Assembly: GCA_037975125.1 (NCBI GenBank)
Contig: CM075860.1
Span: 21,475,589 to 21,539,588 of the forward strand
From: Latrodectus hesperus
Taxonomy: Eukaryota > Arthropoda > Arachnida > Araneae > Theridiidae
Length of the DNA stretch: 64,000 nt
Reading direction: 5' to 3'
In this document: positions 60,062 through 64,000 of the stretch, one piece after another
How the letters are laid out: each line of letters starts with the position of its first letter
How positions within the stretch are numbered: position 1 is the stretch's first letter
The notes under the pieces: model-generated
What the model saw: only the letters and a program-made list of their open reading frames with translations
Told to the model about the DNA's origin: nothing
The model's database searches: none
Made by a program: the position numbers and the translations under genes

Positions 60062-61491
60062 CATTATTAATTATTTTTATAAGTAAAAAAATATTGAAAA
60101 TACGAATATCAAACAAAAACAATAACGAAAATAACATTTGTCACACCAGTTGTTAAATAAAATATGATCATGACACTTGCTCCTTGGAATTAGGCATTTT
60201 TCCAGCTTTAATATATTTGCAAAAAACATGAAAAACCATATAATCTTATTTTTCATCTCGGTAAATTCATAATATTTTAAAACTGGAACAATGTTAAAAT
60301 CGACAAATTTTAGATTTCAGAATTTTAGCATTTTACAAAGTACTTTAATAATGCATTTATTCAGCTGAGAGTATAATTAGGTGAAATTTCTTAATAAACA
60401 ATGCAATATACAATACTTCATTTTATCTCCTCAAATAGACTTTTCCAAATCAATTAAACCAAACTTCAATATGTGTTTGTGTTCACACTTTTTTCTTTAA
60501 CAAGAGAGGGAAGCGTTATGATTGTCTCCAAGTTTAAATAACTCAGTAGAATTTCACATTGAAGAAGTTTTCACAGCAATCACTGGTAATCTCTTATTAA
60601 TAAATGAATATATATAAGTGCACAGATTGCAATAATATATTTATCGAATTTGGAAAATAAAAGCAGAAGTGAACATAATTAGAATTATCATATGTTTAAG
60701 CAGTCTTAAATGTAATTTGATTGCAATAACTAGCTTCGAATCAGATAATAATTGCATGCATCTGTGTAAGTAGATATTAAAAAAATTGTGAGTTCATTTC
60801 CAACCTCACCTCCAAAAGGATATTCTGATCACTCACTGTTTCCCTTTCCGATATTTCGAACAAAGTAAAAGTTAAAAGAACTATAGTTTATACACTTCTT
60901 AAAGATAAGACCATTTTCTCTGTATAGTTAATTTCCCTCATTATATCAATATGCGTGGTCTATTCCGAACTACAAAACATTTTAATTATAAAAATGATTT
61001 AGGCAACAGTTTACAAACTTTCTATCACTATGCCTAATCTAAACTGCCAGCCATTAAAATTTCTAAACCTGCAAGTAATGATATTTCGAGCATCGAAATC
61101 ACATGAAAGAAAAAAGTTTGGAATATACAAATAATCAGCATTTCAATGCATTTTAACGACGTAGCAGAAACAAACGACATATGAAGTATAGTATGTAAGG
61201 AAAGTTGTTCAGTAAAATTCTGGAATTGCTTATAAGGTTGGATTTTTCTCAGAATATATCGTGTTATACCTCGAATAAGAAATGCAAATAAGAAAGGGCA
61301 AAATCTGATAAAGTCAGGATCATTGTCTAATGAGAGTGGATCATCGTTCCGTAATATTGCCTTTTTCTCTAAGTGAAATTAGTTTTATTTCATTAAATGT
61401 TTTCATAATGTTGTGATTCAGTAAACTCTTCTGTGAGATTTAATAAGTGTGGAATTTTGAATCGCACAAGCACTGAATATAATTTATTGGG
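59756..61491. other. AT-rich intergenic DNA
   Basis: No gene seen. It includes the (TA)n tract listed separately. Confidence 0.5.
59981..60060. repeat. (TA)n microsatellite
   Basis: An uninterrupted TA tract of about 39 units. Confidence 0.96.
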
Positions 61492-61736
61492 TGTGATGGT
61501 GTAGATGGAATGTTTACAGTTCAATAAGGAACCCTAGAACAACTAAAAACTTTATTGACAACAAATATAAACAACAAGAAATATGTTTCACTGTACAGAT
61601 GATAAATGAAACTTAAACTGAGGGAAATCCCTTTCGGAAAGTACACAATCTTTCTGAAGATGAAATTTGTAGTTTTTATATACAATCAAGCGCTTTTTCA
61701 AATATGGCGTTGCAATAAATGTACATTGTCACTACA
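61492..61736 (-). repeat. Gypsy LTR (3' LTR by orientation)
   Basis: About 245 bp, sharing TGTGATGGTGTA, TTCAATAAGGAACC, AAGATGAAATTTGTAGTT and TGCAATAAATGTA blocks with 63320-63545 in the same order. Confidence 0.85.
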
Positions 61737-62029
61737 GAGTATCCCCCAATGAACAAAGTGATCAAGAACAATAGTAAAATGCACATTGCTATATAAACAA
61801 TGATAAAAGTAGTAATATGCTGATACAAAGACAATGCAATAAAAATATAATGATATATGTATGGAAAAATTATTTTTACAAAAAAAAAAAAAAAAATTGT
61901 TGAAAATATGTACATAAATATTACAAAATAATTATTAATCTTTTTTCGAAAATGCACATGACTACCACTACGAGTTGTAGTTTTAGGGACTTCGCATGAT
62001 TTATCATCTTTACCAGGTCATTGTTTTTG

Positions 62030-63000
62030 ATATTTGCATGATAATTGTCATTTCAGATGAATTTGGTGATTCTGACAACACATGAGCAGATTTCAAATGA
62101 TCAATATAAACTTCTTAATTATTTTATTCATTTTAATAACAAAACGCTTATCTGCCCTAGAAATTACTGGATGTGAAATTACTGATGTGTAAGGTGGTGG
62201 TTTCACACTATCAACACGTAAAAATACATTTAAACAAGTTTGTAGTGATGGGTGAAAATAAACAGCTTTTTTACAGAGTCTAGATGTTGAAACAGAATTT
62301 ATAGATTACATGATTAATTTAAGTTTGGACACGTATATTTTAGTTAATATGGGTAATTCTTTCTAAAAATTATTCTTATTCTTAGTAAGAATTAGAATTC
62401 TTTTAAGTATTATTCTAATTCTTAGAAAGTATTAGAATTCTTTCTAAGAATAAGAATGGGTAATTCTTTCTAAGAAAAGAGAGTAATCTAAGGATTGTGT
62501 TCCACACACTAGTTCAGCTCGTGTTGTACTTATATCAGATTTTATTACAGATAGAATTCCTAATAAACTTATAGGAAACGTGTCGGTTTACTTAGGTTGA
62601 TTGTGGGGCATAAAGAGCTTTTCAAATGTCTGTGAAACGCTCTACCAATCCACTGTATTGGGAATAATACGAGGAATGCGGTTAGTGCCTAAAATTTCTG
62701 TAAAGTGTCTAAATAAATGAGATTCAAAATGTCTACCTTGATCAGTATAGTTATTGTGATAGAACGTCCAAAGCGACCAATAAATGATGAATCAGTGCTT
62801 TGAAAGTTATTTCAACAGTAATATCGATTATTATTATAACTTCTAGCCATCTGGTAAATCGGTTTACTATTGTCATGCAATAATTATAACCATCAGATGG
62901 AGGTAGAGGTATAATAAAATCAACGTGAATATTAGCATCTAGCATAGAAAAAGTACTTATGGGAGATTCAGTATGTCTTTAAATTTTTGAAAGCTGACAG
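62030..63000 (-). pseudogene. Gypsy pol remnant: integrase core and C-terminus
   Basis: The minus frame 62751-62945 reads HVDFIIPLPPSDGYNYCMTI then VNRFTRWLEVI, the first part of a Ty3/gypsy integrase catalytic core. The first Asp is kept in HVD. Later frames, broken by many stops, give LGTNRIPRIIPNT, then LLGILSVIKSDIS, and near the end DHLKSAHVLSE, the typical gypsy pol C-terminus. A foldback repeat at 62349-62473 interrupts the region. Non-functional. Confidence 0.85.
62349..62473. repeat. Foldback insert flanked by an 18-bp direct repeat, inside gypsy pol
   Basis: ATGGGTAATTCTTTCTAA occurs exactly at 62349-62366 and 62456-62473. Between them, ATTCTTATTCTTAG and CTAAGAATAAGAAT form inverted ends of an AGAATT-rich imperfect palindrome. 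It looks like a slippage or hairpin-templated duplication within the dead element. Confidence 0.85.
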
Positions 63001-63319
63001 TTCTGACAAAATTGAACATATTTTTTTATAAATAAATTCATGTTGGGCCAAAAATAACGTTTTGAAATTAGTTATCTAGTTGCACGAATGCCTGTACGGG
63101 AAAGATTATGAATATTATCGAAAATGTTCGAACGAAAAGGTATTGGAATGTATGGAAATTCCAGAATTTGTAGAAACATCCCAATACAGAGTTACATCTT
63201 CTAAAGGAAAACATCGCTCTTCAATTTTGTAATTAGAAATCTTTGAGAATTTAGAAGTATTTGAAGCTCAGAATAAGAACGTTGCGTGTTCACATCACAT
63301 TCTGGTCAGCATTATAGGG

Positions 63320-63545
63320 TGTGATGGTGTAGGTGGAATGTTCATAATTCAATAAGGAACCATAGTACAACGAAAAGCTTTATAGACAACAAACATGTAT
63401 CTCTTTGCGGATGATAAGTGAAACTTGAAATGGGGAAAATCACTTTCGGGTAGTAAAAAATTTTTCCGAAGATGAAATTTGTAGTTGTTATATACAATTA
63501 AGCGATTTTACAGATGGCGCTGCAATAAATGTAATAATCGTTACA
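63320..63545 (-). repeat. Gypsy LTR (5' LTR by orientation)
   Basis: About 226 bp, paired with 61492-61736. The matching sequence immediately inside (ATTATAGG on plus) would precede the primer binding site, which I cannot assign to a tRNA. Confidence 0.82.
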
Positions 63546-64000
63546 AATTGCTGACGGTTATACTGAAGGACATACAGGGTCTGTGTTTCTATAAAAAAAA
63601 AGGTGCAAAAATCAAATGAGTTTACAGTTGATTTTTGTATTTTTCATTTTAATATTCATATTGCTAATGCATTTTCTAAGTAAATGAATTTAGTCACTAC
63701 ATAATATTGAGTACCCCAAAAATGATATGTCATTCATTCTTCAAAACCTGAATACTTTAATTTTTAAAATATTGGCTCTAAATTATCACTCATAATTTTA
63801 GAAACATAAAAATTTTAAATCATATTTTATTTTTTTATAATTTTCCAAATTAATTTTAATCAAATAAATTGTGCAAAACTTTTGTCTTGGTTCTTCTATT
63901 TAAACTATTTACATAGAAATGAGCATTCATGTGTTCAATCGAAAATACAGTGTTTTTAAAATGATAAGACTTATAAAAAATGCTTAGGTTTTAATATCCT
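63546..64000. other. AT-rich window end, no feature
   Basis: No frame or repeat recognised. Confidence 0.5.

Larger units (their letters stand above)
61492..63545 (-). mobile_element. Ty3/gypsy LTR retrotransposon remnant, internally deleted
   Basis: Two LTR copies, 61492-61736 and 63320-63545, bracket about 1.6 kb of decayed pol in minus orientation. On the minus strand each LTR runs from TG...GACAATG-like start to CACCATCACA. The bases just inside the low-coordinate LTR (GGGGGATACTC on the minus strand) look like a polypurine tract. Only integrase and the C-terminal tail of pol can be read. Gag, protease and reverse transcriptase are gone. The LTRs differ at roughly one position in five and by one indel of about 13 bp, so the insertion is old. 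Confidence 0.88.

Noticed and set aside
61676..61957. 93-codon membrane-like minus frame
   Set aside because: It starts inside the gypsy element and crosses its LTR; the hydrophobicity comes from T-rich codons.

Overview
The window is arthropod nuclear DNA, probably arachnid (the lineage is an inference). It is very AT-rich and carries long (TA)n tracts. Its protein-coding content is one split, highly conserved beta-tubulin gene. The rest is intron or intergenic DNA seeded with decayed transposons: mariner, Tc1, hAT, a piggyBac-like relic, Ty3/gypsy, several non-LTR retrotransposon ends and tRNA-derived SINEs. Nothing bacterial or organellar was seen, and there is no CRISPR array, operon or ribosomal RNA.

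Layout. 1-20 kb: AT-rich DNA with (TA)n tracts, a 280-bp-period duplication (2.4-2.9 kb), a dead mariner (4.1-5.0 kb), an intact-looking tRNA-Gly(GCC) at 6541-6611, small palindromes and duplications at 14.9-15.4 kb, and one candidate secreted-protein first exon at 15970-16087. 20-36 kb: an 80-bp tandem array, a 97%-identical inverted pair of 106-bp repeats, SINEs, a truncated hAT transposase, a near-complete but dead Tc1 element with a TA target duplication, a second strongly decayed Tc1, foldback hairpins and a GC-rich, G-run-rich island at 33.3-33.7 kb. 36.9-58.3 kb, minus strand: a complete six-exon beta-tubulin gene (443 codons, about 20 kb of intron). Its introns hold many insertions, several with readable target-site duplications. 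58.3-64 kb: the upstream flank of that gene, a small 8-bp-TSD element 1 kb upstream of the ATG, and a gypsy remnant with two diverged LTRs.

The most interesting signals are not host genes. Two DNA elements with related ends and perfect 8-bp target-site duplications lie in beta-tubulin intron 1 and just upstream of the gene, and I cannot assign them to a named family. There is also an internally deleted non-LTR element with a 12-bp duplication in intron 5, and a young 5'-truncated LINE insertion 49 bp from a tubulin splice donor. The beta-tubulin differs from the usual family sequence at 267-268 and has an EGEL tail. I found no convincing new multi-gene system. The tubulin gene is the only well-supported protein gene, and most other ORFs in this window are chance frames or transposon pieces.
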